A DNA stretch of 64,000 nucleotides from Pictodentalium vernedei (GCA_031216915.1 CM062296.1:59819084-59883083), one strand, 5' to 3'; counted from the first letter of the stretch, positions 1 through 12,219 are shown. Made by a program: numbers and translations. The notes: a model not told the origin generated them from the sequence alone.

Positions 1-545
1 GATCTGAATTTAAAAACTACAACCCATTGAACTGAAGTCTTCTAACAGGGAAGGGGAATACCCTCGAGTGGACGATGTTAAAACACGGAAATCCAAATTT
101 TACGGACTCGGATAGGAATCTCAATTACGGAATGCCTTATATGTACACAGGGGAAATCTGATTCAACCTTGATCAATGTTATAGTCGAGACTGAGATAGG
201 TATAGCTAGGAAGTAATGGATGAGACATGGGGCAGAATAACAGAAGCCAATAGTACTGGAACAAGGCCGCATTGGCACAAGACTGCCGTAGAAGCTAATG
301 ATAGGACAGATAAGCCATAGACCTGTAATGGCCTTGGATTTTTGGCGACAAAATGGAAGCGGTTGGTAAGACTACATTAGACCCATTGGGGGCTTTTACA
401 TAGCCTAATGCGACAAAAAAGGGATTCTCCAAAAGGTATCTTCGACAGGTATCCTCAATAGGTATTTTGTCATCCGTGTGAAATATGTTTAAAATGGTTG
501 CTGTTGTATACTTGCGAATAAAAAGTTTTGTTTTTAATATTACAG
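1..545. other. Host non-coding DNA, no gene seen
   Basis: No convincing coding region or structured repeat was recognised. The last bases (about 530-545) form a T-rich tract ending in AG and act as the splice acceptor of the exon that follows. Confidence 0.5.
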
Positions 546-674
546 GTCAAGTTGGACAGAGCTGTTCATCTGCTGCTGATTGCATTGCTCCGAATTCCGA
601 ATGTAGAAGTGAAGGTATTTGCGGATGTGTGGCGGGTTACAGTTTTAATCCAGGAGACATGACTTGTGTAACAG
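546..674 (+). CDS. Internal exon, EB/EGF-like cysteine-rich module of a secreted host protein
   Basis: A T-rich tract ending in TTACAG precedes 546 and ACAG|GTAATG follows 674, so this is a plausible 129-nt internal exon (43 codons, phase-symmetric). The encoded peptide has regularly spaced cysteines: GQSCSSAADC, then SECRSEGICGC, then a GYSFNPGDMTC tail. This resembles the EB module and other small EGF-like repeats found in invertebrate secreted or receptor proteins. Symmetric exons of this kind are commonly duplicated. No neighbouring exon was recognised nearby; the next host exon on this strand is the PAN-like terminal exon at 11071. Whether both belong to one gene cannot be told from sequence alone. 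Confidence 0.6.
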
Positions 675-952
675 GTAATGAAATTAACAGATGTGTGAAA
701 ATAACATATATTGTCCAATGAGACCACCCTGAAACTATTTAAAAATTCCGGCGTTAAGAATGGGACAGGTGTTCAGTCGGAAAAAAACACGGTGTGTGTG
801 GGAGTGGGTGGGTGGCTCCTAGTCAAAACCACATCGGCTTGGCAGTTTGACAAAGTTAAGTCTATTATGTTGACGGGACACGTCATCATTCACTCGGCAA
901 TCCAGAAATAATTTGGGTGCAAAGGGTAGTTATTTTATGAACGTGACAAGTG
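675..952. other. Intron or intergenic DNA
   Basis: No gene seen. It ends in GACAAGTG (945-952), the left target-site duplication of the hAT element. Confidence 0.5.
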
Positions 953-1346
953 CAGTGGCGGCGCTACGGGGGGGGGGGGGGGCATTTGCCGCCCCCCAAA
1001 CAAAGGCTTTGCCCCCCCCCCCCCTCTCCCCCAGTTGCCCCCCCCCCCCAACCATCTCGCATGCATTTCCATCCACCCTCACACACAAACACATTCAGTC
1101 ACTCTCTCTCACACACACACACACACCCCTCTCTTTTTTTATTCCCATACACACTTAGCCCAAAGCCTCAGGCTAACTGATGAACACATCCAGGCAGTAG
1201 AGATTTAAAGACTCGGACGCAGATACTTATAAGTTATAATTAAGTTATGAGCCAACAAAGGCATGTCTATCCATATCCCTTGTCTAAAAAAATTCATGGA
1301 TTTCGCATTATGACAGACGGGCATTATCTCCCTTGCACTGTTCAAT

Positions 1347-1398
<52 letters not shown>

Positions 1399-1686
1399 GC
1401 ACAGACCCACCAGACGCGTATCCAGGATTTTTTGAAAGGAGGACCGCTAATTACCATTACATTTAGTCGAAACTTGGACCCACAGTCCGTAATATAATTT
1501 TTTGGTTTGGTACGTCCACAGGACGTACCAAACCAAAAAAGTATATTACGGACTTTGGGTCCAAGTTTGGACTACCTCATAACAAAGTAATGATATGAAT
1601 CATATGATCCTTTACGTATTTGCCCCCCTTCATGGGAGTCTGCCCTCCTTGTTGCCCCCACAAAAAAATTTCTGGCGCCGCCACTG
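953..1686. mobile_element. Non-autonomous hAT element (MITE), 734 bp
   Basis: Both ends carry the inverted terminal sequence CAGTGGCGGCGC/GCGCCGCCACTG. The element is flanked by a perfect 8-bp direct repeat, GACAAGTG (945-952 and 1687-1694). A CAG-starting terminus plus an 8-bp duplication is the hAT superfamily signature. The inside is low complexity: poly-G at 970-981, poly-C near 1011-1050, (CA)n near 1110 and (CT)n at 1350-1398. It also holds a separate inverted repeat at 1469-1574. There is no transposase, so movement must have depended on an autonomous relative. Confidence 0.85.
1469..1574. repeat. Foldback palindrome inside the hAT MITE
   Basis: Two arms of about 48 bp, imperfect, meet at GGACGTACC around 1515-1525 and would form a long hairpin. 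No coding content. Confidence 0.75.
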
Positions 1687-1694
1687 GACAAGTG

Positions 1695-2461
1695 TTTCGT
1701 ATTTGCAGTTCCTCATAAAATCGGTTGATAACGAATGTCGACAGAGGAATTGGGAATACGTAATGGTTGTCACGTCCGAGTTATTTTAGACTCGTTCCGC
1801 GAATCATGTTTGGTCATTGCATTTTTTTACAAACTGTGCAGATGGGTTTTCAAAGAGTAATTTACATGCTGTAGTATTGGGGCGAGATGGCACGTCAGCT
1901 ATCTCATAGCAAGTGCTCGACGAAACCTTTGTAAACAAAAAAATACTGGTTACTGTTATATTATTGAACGATGACTAGATGAAATAAACATAATATGTTT
2001 ATTGCACGCTTCGCCTGATACATCAACAAACATAGAGACAAGGTGCCACCTACATAGAGTTCCATATCTAAAACGAGAGTCTGTCAATAAATGATAATAA
2101 TACAGTTATCATTTTCTGAACGATTTCGAACAGAATCGATCCAAAATTCTAATATAAAATATATATCTTACCTCCCACAAGTATCTGGGAATTTCATTGG
2201 TTCAAAGACGTCACATGCAAGACTGCATATAAAACCATATACTGCCTGTCAACATCAATACACGCTGACAGCTATGGTTAATCTCCCCTTTGTTCATTGA
2301 TTATTCAAAATGGCGGCAGCCGATAAACGCTTCAAGTTGAAAGATTGAGTGTTGGAAGCCCATATTTGGTCAGAAGTGCAGGTTAGGCAACTTAAAAGGC
2401 TTCATGTTCTGTGGATGTGTGTCATGTTACCTTCGAAATGAAACTGTTCGATATGTATGAA
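1695..2461. other. Host DNA, no gene seen
   Basis: AT-rich sequence without a supported coding region, RNA gene or repeat. Confidence 0.45.
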
Positions 2462-2527
2462 TTTGCCTTGTTACCATTTATGGGAGAGTGCCTGCAGGCA
2501 CTCTCCCATAAATGGTAACAAGGCAAA
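2462..2527. repeat. Near-perfect 66-bp palindrome (TTGCCTTGTTACC family)
   Basis: The arms TTTGCCTTGTTACC...GGTAACAAGGCAAA meet at CCTGCAGG. A diverged relative lies at 29104-29177 inside the Harbinger-like element, so this is a dispersed foldback family. Confidence 0.8.
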
Positions 2528-2624
2528 GACACACGTGAACACATTGTGAGAATTCTCTCATTTAATTTTGATCGCTGTTGTTATTAGTTCTGTGCATCGA
2601 TGCAGCAGTCGGTAAGATATATTC

Positions 2625-3023
2625 GTTACACAGTTTGTTGGTGGCCTAATATGGTATATATGGTGTCAGTTAATTCCATATTGGACTCGAGCTTCGCTCT
2701 CGTCCAATATGTTTTATTTATTCATTTATTGGTGTTTTAAGGTCACATACGTATGCACAATGGCTAATCGTGACCGTGGCAGTTTACGTGTGGAGGAAGC
2801 CGGAGTACCCGGAGAGAACCACCGAGCATCGACGAGCAACTGTCAGCTCCTCAACATTCTAACTCTGTTCAAGCTCCACTCTAGCAGGATTACAGCGGTT
2901 GAAGACATGTGCACCATCGACGTGCAGTACTCCTCAGTACACGACGTCATCGTGCCCCCTCGTCCAATATGAAATTAACTGACACCATATATACCATATT
3001 AGGCCACCAACAAACTGTGTAAC
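2625..3023. mobile_element. Foldback element with ~55-65-bp inverted repeats, interrupted by a SINE
   Basis: The left end (GTTACACAGTTTGTTGGTGG onwards) is the reverse complement of the right end up to 3023. A short GAGCTTCGCTC stem sits near the original centre. A SINE was later inserted at 2712-2958. No coding gene. Confidence 0.75.
2712..2958 (-). mobile_element. tRNA-derived SINE, 5'-truncated, minus orientation
   Basis: It matches, in reverse complement, the 3' two-thirds of the full SINE at 54817-55186, including the AAATAAATA-type tail (here TTTATTTATT). It is flanked by a 13-bp direct repeat CTCGTCCAATATG (2699-2711 and 2959-2971), the mark of LINE-driven insertion. Confidence 0.75.
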
Positions 3024-3512
3024 TAATAATATTTGTTTATATTTATGATTCAATATAAAATGTGTGGTCATATTCTTCTGGGGCAAACAAGGACATTTTA
3101 GTTATTTAAGACAATCCTGTCTGAGTCAAAAACATGAGAAATGTATCCATTTTAAGGAAAAATGTCCAAACTTTGTCAAATGAGCTTAAAAACTGTTATT
3201 ACCTCCAAAAGATTTTTTCGAGCCTTTTGCTTTATAAATTAGCTAAGAGGGATGAGAACTTACAACTGTCTTTAAAAACTACCCTGATCCCAACATGAAC
3301 CTAACATCTGCATCAACATACAATATTGTCGGACAAAATCTGTCTCATTCAACCATACTGCAAGCAAAATAGTGTCCCAACCCTCACGAAACAATATGAA
3401 TGTCCATTTGGTTTCAAAAACTGGAGATGCCTATATGGTATCACTGCAGTAAATATAAATAAACAGCCCTGGGAAAATATATTATTCCAATAAATATACA
3501 TCATGACGATGT

Positions 3513-3642
3513 GCATGTTCTGTAATGTATATCAAATTCGAGGTCGTGTTTACAATCAGATCTCAACGAGCCCGTCAGGGCGAGTTGTGATCCGATTGTA
3601 AACACGACCGAGCATATGACACAAATTACAGGACATGCATTT
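3513..3642. repeat. Foldback palindrome, ~130 bp
   Basis: The left arm GTCGTGTTTACAATC pairs with GATTGTAAACACGAC. The outer arms (GCATGTTCTGTAAT / ATTACAGGACATGC) also pair. The centre is GAGCCCGTCAGGGC. Confidence 0.75.
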
Positions 3643-4929
3643 GGTCATGATAATACATTTATCTAACAATCCCGTTACATAAAGCCCGTTTTCATATTTT
3701 AGTGCGTAATAACAATATATATAATGATATTATTTGTCATAGCGCGGTGTTTACCGGAAGTTGAATCTATATGATACGGAATCAGAATGAGTCGCCAATA
3801 TGATACGGAATCGGAACACATTATGTGATACGTACCGTTTCTCGTGGTTTTCAGGCCAAAATCTATATGATTGTTAGATAAACATTTGAAACATTCTAAT
3901 GACATCTTGCATTATTGTGGAATATTCCAGAGGAATAAAGAGGGTGATTAGATGACTTTTGGACCTAAAAAATACAATTTTGGTGTGGTTTTGATGGGAA
4001 TTCCCTGAAAAATAGGTGCACATGACCGGTACTTCTCTTCCGGTCAGGTTTTCGCTCTTATTTGTTGCATGATCTCCTCTTTTCGGGTCAGAAAAAGTTG
4101 TCTGAAGTCTATACTTGACAAAGATATTTGAATGCCGAAATTAAAGTGAGACGATTATAATTGTTTTCGCTTGAACATTATAATGGTCGCCAACAGGAAA
4201 ATATTTACTGCTGTGATACCTGTAGGAAATATGTTTTTTGTCTTTTCTTGACACCCAGGGCAGATTTAAATATTATTTTTTGACCGTATTTCACATTTAA
4301 ATGTTCATTGGGGGACCACACACCTTACAACACTGTTTAATTGTTTTAAAAAGTTTTATCTTCTTTATACGTAAAAACAGTAACGTTTTATCTTTTATCG
4401 TTATCGAAAACTCGCCGTCAATAAAAAATCTTTTATCGTTACTGCAGTAAGAATAAAAGTCACGTGATATCTCAAGAATACAACGTTCACGCCCATCTCA
4501 TTTGCATGACGTACTATTTCATTCAACACTTTGAATAACTAATTATCGCTGCCGCGGATCGAAACAAATAAAACGGGGCGTATTTATCGAAATGTATTGA
4601 ATAAAAAAGAAGGCCATTAATTAAACTTACTGAATTGTAAAAATAAAATTTGACGGAAAAGAGTAAAAATTAGTAACTTACACTTTTTCAAATGAGATTA
4701 TTTCATCCTTCGAGACTTTAATTATCCTGACGTTCAAACGTCACTGGGAATTCAGTTTCTTCAACATTTTTCAAAATGTGACGTCAAAAGTCAGAAAGTA
4801 CAAATAACCAGATATTTTTCACATTAGTGATTATCTGGTTGAAGGCTAGATTATTTTTAGTGGTCTGCATTTGTTAATCAAAACTTGTTTTATTACGGGA
4901 GTGGGGGAGGTGGGGGTGTAGATAAAAGG
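3643..4929. other. Host DNA, no gene seen
   Basis: AT-rich. It contains diverged pieces of the TCTTTTATCG word used in the next palindrome (near 4378-4440), which suggests older copies of that family. No supported gene. Confidence 0.4.
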
Positions 4930-5095
4930 GTTATATACACATGGTGTTTGTAAAAAATCTTTTATCGCGACTCGAGCGTTTTCGGGGGCTACATAGCTAC
5001 TCGTCGCTGCGCGACTCGTAGCTATATATGCCCCCGAAAACGCTCTCGTCGCGATAAAAGATTTTTTACAAACACCATGTGTATATAACCCATAT
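4930..5095. repeat. Foldback palindrome, ~165 bp
   Basis: The arms run from GGTTATATACACATGGTG through CTTTTATCGCGAC and CGTTTTCGGGGGC, and return in reverse complement to GGTTATAT-type sequence at 5090. The centre is CTCGTCGCTGCGCGACTCG. Confidence 0.8.
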
Positions 5096-5984
5096 ATATT
5101 TTTGATACACTCAGCAATAAAGGCTGTATATTACCAGAATAAGGCTGTTAATACAAGCAAATTCACATCTTGAGCAAGTGTAATCTCCAGGAGCACACTA
5201 TAACCGCTGGTAACTGCCAACTAACAGCCTATCTTACCCTATTAACATATTTATTTAAACCATGGTTTCTCCTCACAGTACTTGGGACAGGGGGAATTCC
5301 AATGATCCAACCCCTCCCAAATCACCATTCAAATACACAGCCTGAAAACCTATACTGTGCTTCTGTCACAGATATTTAGATAGATGTTCTTCTCTATATT
5401 ATGTTCTCAAATATGTTAGAAAACAATTCCTTCATTGAGAGAGTATTTTGGAAAGAACTTTGAGGTGGGAGGGGTGGGGCTACATTGGAAAAAATAACAT
5501 AATATAGTAGCAAATGTGAATAAATAATAATAAAATAGTTCAGTACTAGTGCTGTCATGGTTGCTATGGTACAGCACAAAACTACAATGACAGTTGTGAA
5601 ATATTGTTCACTGCTTTAAGAAAGTCCCCCCCCCCCCCCCCACCCATCCTGAACCTCTCAGCTGATGGGAAACATTTGGAAAGACTTACAGTATGTTTTT
5701 GAAGACTGAATTTAATATCATACATTTTTAATTTCTTATGATTTGCCTTGGGACTGCAGTACTCATGGTTCACTGAGCTTTTTTCTCTTTGACAACCTTG
5801 TCCTGGCTCTTCTCATTATATTTTTCATTGTATGTCATTCAGTTTTCTTATGTCCACTTCTAAAATGTGTGACTGCAAGTTTGCTGTCTCTATCAGACAT
5901 GGTGTCTTTTTTTCTTTTTTTTTTTTTGCTTTTCATTTACCTGGCTCAACATTTTCAATAATTATCAGTTGACTAAATTTCAGC

Positions 5985-6015
<31 letters not shown>

Positions 6016-6713
6016 ACAACACTCACACAAATATAATAAACATCAAAGCCCACTCTGTTCCAGAAGCAAATATCTGATTCATCCTCTTTGGAAATATATT
6101 TTCTACAATTTCACTCTTTTTGTCAGGATGGATGTCTGGGGCTTCAAACTAAATTTGTGAATGTGTGTTTATGGGGACTTGCAGCACAAGTATTGCACTA
6201 TAGAATCAATAATTGATGGTTTTAGGCATTTTAAAAGTGTTAGGAGATACCACAATAGCAGTATTGGTCATACTCTTGGAAGAAAAATGTGTTTTATGTT
6301 TTGTCAGTGCCATACAAATGACTCAAGGTGCCTCAACTGAGAAAACTGAGGCCTTTTCTTGGAAAAATTGCAAAATATTCATTAAACTCAATGTGAAATG
6401 TCTTCAGAAGACATAATGTAAATTATCACAAATGAGAATTTAGCATCAAAAGAGGTTTGTTTTGTGTCAACATCAATTAATTTAGGAATCATATCATGGT
6501 TTTTGATGAAAAGGGTCATACCAGGGGCCACATTCAGGGCCCAAATATTATGTACTGATGCAGATTTTAATTTTATTTGGAGATCAGGGTAGCTTTCAAA
6601 GAAAGCTGTGAATGTTTATCCCTCTCAGCATACCTATTAGGTTACAGGCTACAAAAATCATTTGGGTGAAATGCGTGTTCTTAAGTCCATTTGACAAAGT
6701 TTGGACACTTTTT
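5096..6713. other. Host DNA with simple repeats, no gene seen
   Basis: Contains poly-C at about 5626-5641, a T-rich tract near 5910-5930, and poly-C followed by (CA)n at about 5984-6020. Short open frames here lack recognisable domains. Confidence 0.45.
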
Positions 6714-6717
6714 TTAA

Positions 6718-6959
6718 CCCTTTACCCAACGAATCGCCCGCATCCGCCCGCGTAATATGCAAATTCAGCAGCTGAGAAAATATTATTTTTTGAAAAATGT
6801 CAACAAAACCATATCATGTGACCCCTCTTTGGAACGAGCTCGTCGAGCTCGTTCCAAAAAGGGGTCACATGATATGGTTTTGTTACAATTTTTTGAAAAA
6901 GTTTTAAAAAATAATATTTAAAATAATAAATTTTGAAATCGTCTGCGTTGGGTGAAGGG
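6718..6959. mobile_element. piggyBac-like MITE with palindromic core, copy 1
   Basis: TTAA (6714-6717) precedes CCCTTTACCCAACG, and the right end GGTGAAGGG is followed by TTTTAA. The centre is a long palindrome around GGAACGAGCTCGTCGAGCTCG. TTAA flanks plus CCC-starting termini are typical of piggyBac. The family has seven copies in this window. Confidence 0.75.
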
Positions 6960-7357
6960 TTTTAAAAGAACAAATTTCCCATGTTTTTTGACTCAACAGA
7001 AGCCAAAAGTTGAATTCTAATGTAGAAATGACTATTTTATCTCATGCAAGTAGTAAAATGTAACTTTGGGATGGTTGGGGATGATTGTAGGAATCGCTGC
7101 AGTAAATATTTCAGTTGGAGTTGCCCGCCTTGAAATGTTACCATATATTTCACCAATATAAAAGGACTCTGCCATTTTATCCTAATAACTGATGTCAAGT
7201 TTTCTTCTACCTACTGATGTGGTAAAATATAGCCCTAAATACGACTCCCCGTTATGCCCCTTTTTATCAAAATCTGTGATATAATTCATAAATTAATTGA
7301 AATTGACCCAAAACAAACCTACTGTGATATTAAATTCCCCATTTGTGATAGTTTTAA

Positions 7358-7601
7358 CCCTTTACCTAACACGAAAAGCAGACGACACTTGCAAAAATAA
7401 TTCTTGAATAACTAATTTTTTTCATTTTTTGTCTCAAAAACATAGGTTATGACCCCTCGTTGGAACGAGCTCGACGAGCTCGTTCCAACGAGGGGTCATA
7501 ACCTATGTTTTTGAGACAAAAAATGAAAAACATAATGAAAATTAATTGGCGATTTTTGAGAATAGCGCTGGCCGGTTTTGGCCGTTACGTTAGGTAAAGG
7601 G
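7358..7601. mobile_element. piggyBac-like MITE with palindromic core, copy 2
   Basis: The cleanest copy: TTAA|CCCTTTACCTAAC at the left and GTTAGGTAAAGGG|TTAA at the right, 244 bp, with a long central palindrome around GAGCTCGACGAGCTC. No coding capacity. Confidence 0.85.
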
Positions 7602-7605
7602 TTAA

Positions 7606-8279
7606 ATCACATTCTGGCTTCTGAGTTACAGATGTTAAAATGTTGGTGTAACCGGTAATCTGGAAAATTACAGGAAAATAAACAATTTTTCCCAGTCACC
7701 AAAATGGCATTTCGCTGAGTCCATTTGCCACGAAATTGTGCACATAGAGAGATGTTCAAATGCTATCATCACATGTTTGAAATTTATTTATTTGAAATCT
7801 ATCATCTGTTTTGAGTTATGGAGCATTGAAGGTTTGCTGTACCATCCTTTGGAAAAATACCTTGCGCTGCATCTAACTTGAAAAGATGATTCCCATTGGC
7901 TGATTCTCGTGTGTTTGTTTGCAAAACTAGTATGTGTGTGATGGAGATTGTGTGTAAAGGTGTGAATGTATCCTGGGTAAAGCATAAATCAGGGAACTTT
8001 GTTCATGTGACAGATGATGGGTTAGGTTGTGATCTGAACAAATGTAATTTTATTTAATCAGGTTCAAATTCTAAATGTGAATCCATCTTTTCATCTCACT
8101 TCTCAATATTCACAAAGATCCCCCCCCCCCCTCCCCCCTAACAGAGAATGGGTATAGTGAAAATCTGTGTCTGTCCATCCATCCTTCCTTTCATCTGCCC
8201 TGTCCATCTGGCTGTCTTGTCATCCATCCATCTACTCATGCGTCTATCCTGAAGTTTGCTTATGCAATAGCAGTGGTCC
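7606..8279. other. Host DNA, no gene seen
   Basis: Contains a short poly-C run (about 8119-8137) and short CATC-rich repeats around 8175-8240. Confidence 0.4.
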
Positions 8280-8470
8280 CGATTTCCCGATGGGGATACG
8301 GTGGCGCTGTCTACTAAGTCGTACTGTACATTGATGGCGCCCTTGTCTTCAACCAATGCTAACCCTGCTTGTGTGGAGTCAGTACGTTGGGGAGTCTGAC
8401 AGTTGCTCGTTGTTGCTTGGTGGGTCTCTCCTCTACCCGTCAAATTGTTAGGTACGAGGTGACCCTAGGT
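8280..8470 (+). mobile_element. SINE fragment
   Basis: Diverged match to the middle and 3' part of the SINE at 54817-55186, including GTCTTCAACCAATGCTAACC and the GCTTGTGTGGAGT block. The tRNA-like head is missing. Confidence 0.7.
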
Positions 8471-8689
8471 GACGGAAGTGTTGCTAAACTCCAATAGATA
8501 CATTTTACAATAACATCAGCAATAGTTATCTGATTTTTATACAGCTATTCATATGAGCGGCAATCTTGTGATATGGCTATGTCTACCCATCTGTCGCTCC
8601 ATCAATCCACATGTCTATGCATCCATCGTCCATACGTTTGTCCATCCAATACATTTTGTATGTCCGTTCAATAACTTGAACACGATGTA

Positions 8690-9420
8690 CAACATGTCCC
8701 ATTTTCATGGTGGATTGTACATGATCTTTTTGATAAATCAGCAGTCTTGCATATCAAACATGGCCACCGTGGCAGCCATCTTTGAGTTTTTGTGATTTTT
8801 GCTTGTCTGCTCAATAAATTGAAAAAAGAATGATAAATGCATCCCATTTTGTTATGGTGGATTGAGCACGACTATAAGCAAATTCTTCTTGATAAGCACC
8901 TTCTGGACTGTCCAACATGGTCGCCACGACAGCCACCTTGTATTCTTGCGATTTTAAAAACGAAATGGCCACTGAATCTAATTCTTTCCGGTGCCGTATT
9001 GATGTTTATAGGATGACTCCTTTCAACAATCATCTACTCTTGATAATCGCCTTTCCAGCAAATCCATCTTGGCCACCATTGCAGCCCTCTTGGATATTTA
9101 GTATTTCATGTTTGCCTGAACCATAACATAAAAATGGACTGACTGATGATTTCAGTTTCCTTCTGGTACATTATTTTTGACTATTTGACCGTTCCTTATG
9201 ATGATCAGGAATACGACTTGTCCGACATGGCCACCTTGACAGCCATCTTGAATTATTTTGTAATTTTTTATTCTCTGTGCAATAACTTCAAAAAAAAAAA
9301 AAGAAATACCTGTGGATATATTTTTTCTGGTGAATTACTAGTGACTATAGGAAGTTTCCTTTCCATAACCAACATTTGGGCAAATCTAACATGGCTGCCA
9401 TGTCTGCGCAATAGCTTGAA
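8690..9420. repeat. Diverged ~160-bp tandem repeats (about five units)
   Basis: The word CATGGCCACCGTGGCAGCCATCTT recurs, diverged, near 8760, 8919, 9068, 9228 and 9390, at spacings of about 149-162 bp. Each is followed by an AT-rich stretch with AATAACTTGAAAAA-type sequence. The unit resembles the ~165-bp subunits of the large array at 40-47 kb. Confidence 0.65.
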
Positions 9421-9716
9421 AAACAAATGGCTAAGGAAAGGTATGTTTTGCTATGCAAAATGACTGAATTTACATTATGTGGCCGTATAATAATGCCACA
9501 GCTCAGTGGTTCTCTTGTAATTAATTTTGGTGTACTGCTTTATATTAATTCGATGAACAATAAAGGAGTTATTGCCCTGTTGATTTGTCACTACCCTCTC
9601 CACATCCGGTCTTACATGTACTTTTCTTTTCGAATATACAGTACGTGGAGAGTGTATTATCACTAAATCACCCGCAGAGTGGCGATTCAACCCAAGCAAT
9701 AATTGCAAATTTGTTG

Positions 9717-10746
9717 CAAATCATAACAATAAAAAGTAACGTTCCAGCCAATGGACCTCCGGGTTAAACCCGGAGTCCATTGGCTAAAACATTGCTTACG
9801 TTTTCTACCCATATGTACAGATTTTGAAAGTGATACTCTGGGTGATTTCTCCACTCCACGGGTGATTTAGTTACAATCCACTCTCCACGTACTGTAGTTT
9901 GTGTGATTCATTACATCTATGTTAAGGTTATTAGTTTTGTCAAGTTGCCATCATGCTTGGGAGATAACTCCCTTCTTAGCGGCTTCCATATTTGACTAAT
10001 TCATATGCCGTTACGTAAAGTGCCGTACCAATGTATACCGTGTCGTGGGGACGTAAAATTAGCGGAATCCCCCGAAAATCCGAGTTTATACGTTCCTTCC
10101 GCGATTTCTTGATACGGCATCTTTCCTTGGAATTCTTTTAGTCAATCGACTAAATGATTAAAGTATTGAATATAAACAGTACGCATTAGGCATTGTACGG
10201 TGTGCTTTTGCTATTATGTGATGACTTTTTTATTATACGATCTGCTTTCCTCGTTGTATGATGTTACTTTTCCGTGGTGAATTTCTTGATACGGCATCTT
10301 TCTTTGGAATTCTTTTAGTCGACCGACTAAAAGAATTCCAAGGAAAGATGCCGTATCAAGAAATTCGCGGAAGGAACGTATGGAATCGGATTTTCAGAAA
10401 TTACGCTTTTCATTCCCATGACTCGGTATACATCGGTACGGCACTTAATATAACGGAACATGAATTAATCAAATATGAAAGCCTCTCAGAAGGGAGTAAT
10501 TTCCGAGCATGACGGCAATTTGACAAAACTAATAACCTTAACATAGATATAATGAATCACACAAACTACAGTACGTGGAGAGTGGAATGTAACTAAATCA
10601 CCCGTGGATTGGAGTAATCACCCAGAGTATCACTTTCAAATTCTGTACATATGGACAGAAAACGTAAGCAATGTTTCAGCCAATGGACCTCCGGGTTTAA
10701 CCCGGAGGTCCATTGGCTGGAACGTTGCTTTTAATTGTTATGATCT
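9717..10746. repeat. ~1-kb imperfect palindrome (foldback element) with nested hairpins
   Basis: Most of 9717-10145 reappears in reverse complement at 10336-10746. The axis is at TTTTAGTCGACCGACTAAAA around 10312-10333. Each arm also carries its own inner palindrome, CCAATGGACCTCCGGGTT with its complement (9757-9786 and 10678-10721). No gene is supported. Confidence 0.8.
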
Positions 10747-11070
10747 GCAGTATTTGATGAATTGTTAAGTTTATTAGAATATATAATGACTGCGTAAGTC
10801 GTCTGATGTGTCACACTCTATAACATAATACACTCCATGCTTCAAGTGCTCGAGAAAAATTATTTATTTCCAGAAACAGCATGTTTCCAAAGAAACCAAA
10901 ACATATTTTGTATACAGATGTTCTATCTTCAAAACCATCATCTCCGTTTGGCATCAAAAAGGTGATCAACCTTAGTAATATTTACAAATAGCATAGAACA
11001 TGTACACAAAAAACAACATGGAAAACAATCTATTATTGTGATAATTTATGTATTTTATTTATCATTTCAG
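10747..11070. other. Intron or intergenic DNA before the PAN exon
   Basis: AT-rich sequence ending in the T-rich splice acceptor TCATTTCAG (about 11062-11070). No other feature seen. Confidence 0.5.
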
Positions 11071-11318
11071 TTTGTACAGTGTATGGAAATACATTCCAAG
11101 GGTATGCGGACCACTATATCAATAAACACAATCAGTTATCTGTCGGCACGGTACCATTATCAACGTGCATTCAGCGTTGCATTGACGAAACCGGTTTTTT
11201 GTGTGTTTCATTTGACTACACATCGAAATGTTTTCTTCAGATGGTAACTGCCTACGATGTACCAGCATCTTACGTATTCTACAGTAGTAGACACTATTAC
11301 CAGAGAAACTGTGCTTGA
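11071..11318 (+). CDS. Terminal exon of a host protein with a PAN/apple-like domain
   Basis: The exon follows a good acceptor (TATTTATCATTTCAG) and is open to a TGA at 11316-11318. It encodes about 82 residues with a PAN/apple pattern: an early CTVYG, then STCIQRCIDETGFLCVSFDY, a following KCFLQM, and a C-terminal HYYQRNCA. PAN domains are disulphide-bonded binding modules of extracellular proteins, so the product is probably secreted or membrane-anchored. A canonical AATAAA lies at 11407-11412, a sensible polyadenylation signal. It lies on the same strand as the EB-like exon at 546-674 and could be the end of the same gene, but the 10-kb gap holds no recognisable exon. Confidence 0.65.
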
Positions 11319-11406
11319 CTGGGAAAATATATACTAGAGTTGCAGTTTTACTGATTAAAATCCTGCAATAACAAATTTTATGCAAACTTGCGCCTCATGT
11401 ATTTTA

Positions 11407-11412
11407 AATAAA
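11407..11412 (+). promoter_or_regulatory. Candidate polyadenylation signal AATAAA
   Basis: Located 89 bp after the stop codon of the PAN-domain exon. Confidence 0.5.
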
Positions 11413-11566
11413 ATGTTTCTTCTTACAAAAAGATCGTGTTTTCCCCAGAAGCTCTCACATAAAAGTATCTAGACAAATACAAATCTGCATTGGAGTAGCA
11501 CTCGCACGTGCGACCATTCAATTCAGAATGAGAGCGTTTTTACCTGCGCTCAATAGGCATCGAGTT

Positions 11567-12219
11567 TAGGGCTGCGACGATTAATCGTGATAGGCCCGAA
11601 CCGCGATACACTGCTCACGATTCAATACGTATCGTTGTTCACTGTGTATCGCGATACAATAAATATAAGGCAAAACAGTTACGTATAGATTTTGAAAGCT
11701 GCTACATGTAGGCGCGCGGTGGTTCAGTAGGTAGAGGTGCAGGCTTCAAATTTGAAAACTACTGCTGTAAAATGCTGGGTTTTTTTGCATACCAGCACTG
11801 ACAGTGCTAAATATGCCATTAACACATGATTATTTAGTGAACCAAAAGTTGATGAATTCCCTGTACTCTGCTTTTTATTTGATTAATTCATTATATCTTG
11901 CTTGATAGAGCTCAAATTGTTTGAACATATTTCTGAGAGGAAAAAACACCAGAAAACGGCTGATAGAATCAAAACTTGAAATAAATGAATTCAAATGGTC
12001 ATCACTTTGAGAAGTTACATACTGTTCAAAGAGTGCATTCAAAAATTTGTAATAAAATGAAGCTACTGGGAATGAATACATGTTGTACAAAGTATTTGAT
12101 AGTTGCACTTGGGTGGCATGAGGCGTGAGACATCATGTATATCATGATACATATCGTATCGTGCAGACTGAATCGTGATGCATATCGTATCGTTTGGGAA
12201 GCATATCGTCGTAGCTCTA
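11567..12219. mobile_element. Non-autonomous hAT element, 653 bp
   Basis: The termini TAGGGCTGCGACGAT... and ...ATCGTCGTAGCTCTA are inverted and imperfect. An exact 8-bp direct repeat ATCGAGTT flanks them (11559-11566 and 12220-12227). The subterminal regions are rich in GTATCG/CGATAC words on both sides. A SINE head fragment (GGTTCAGTAGGTAGAGGTGC) lies inside near 11722. No transposase is present. Confidence 0.85.

Noticed and set aside
1469..1574. Structured non-coding RNA gene
   Set aside because: A foldback inside a MITE; no sign of transcription or conserved loops.
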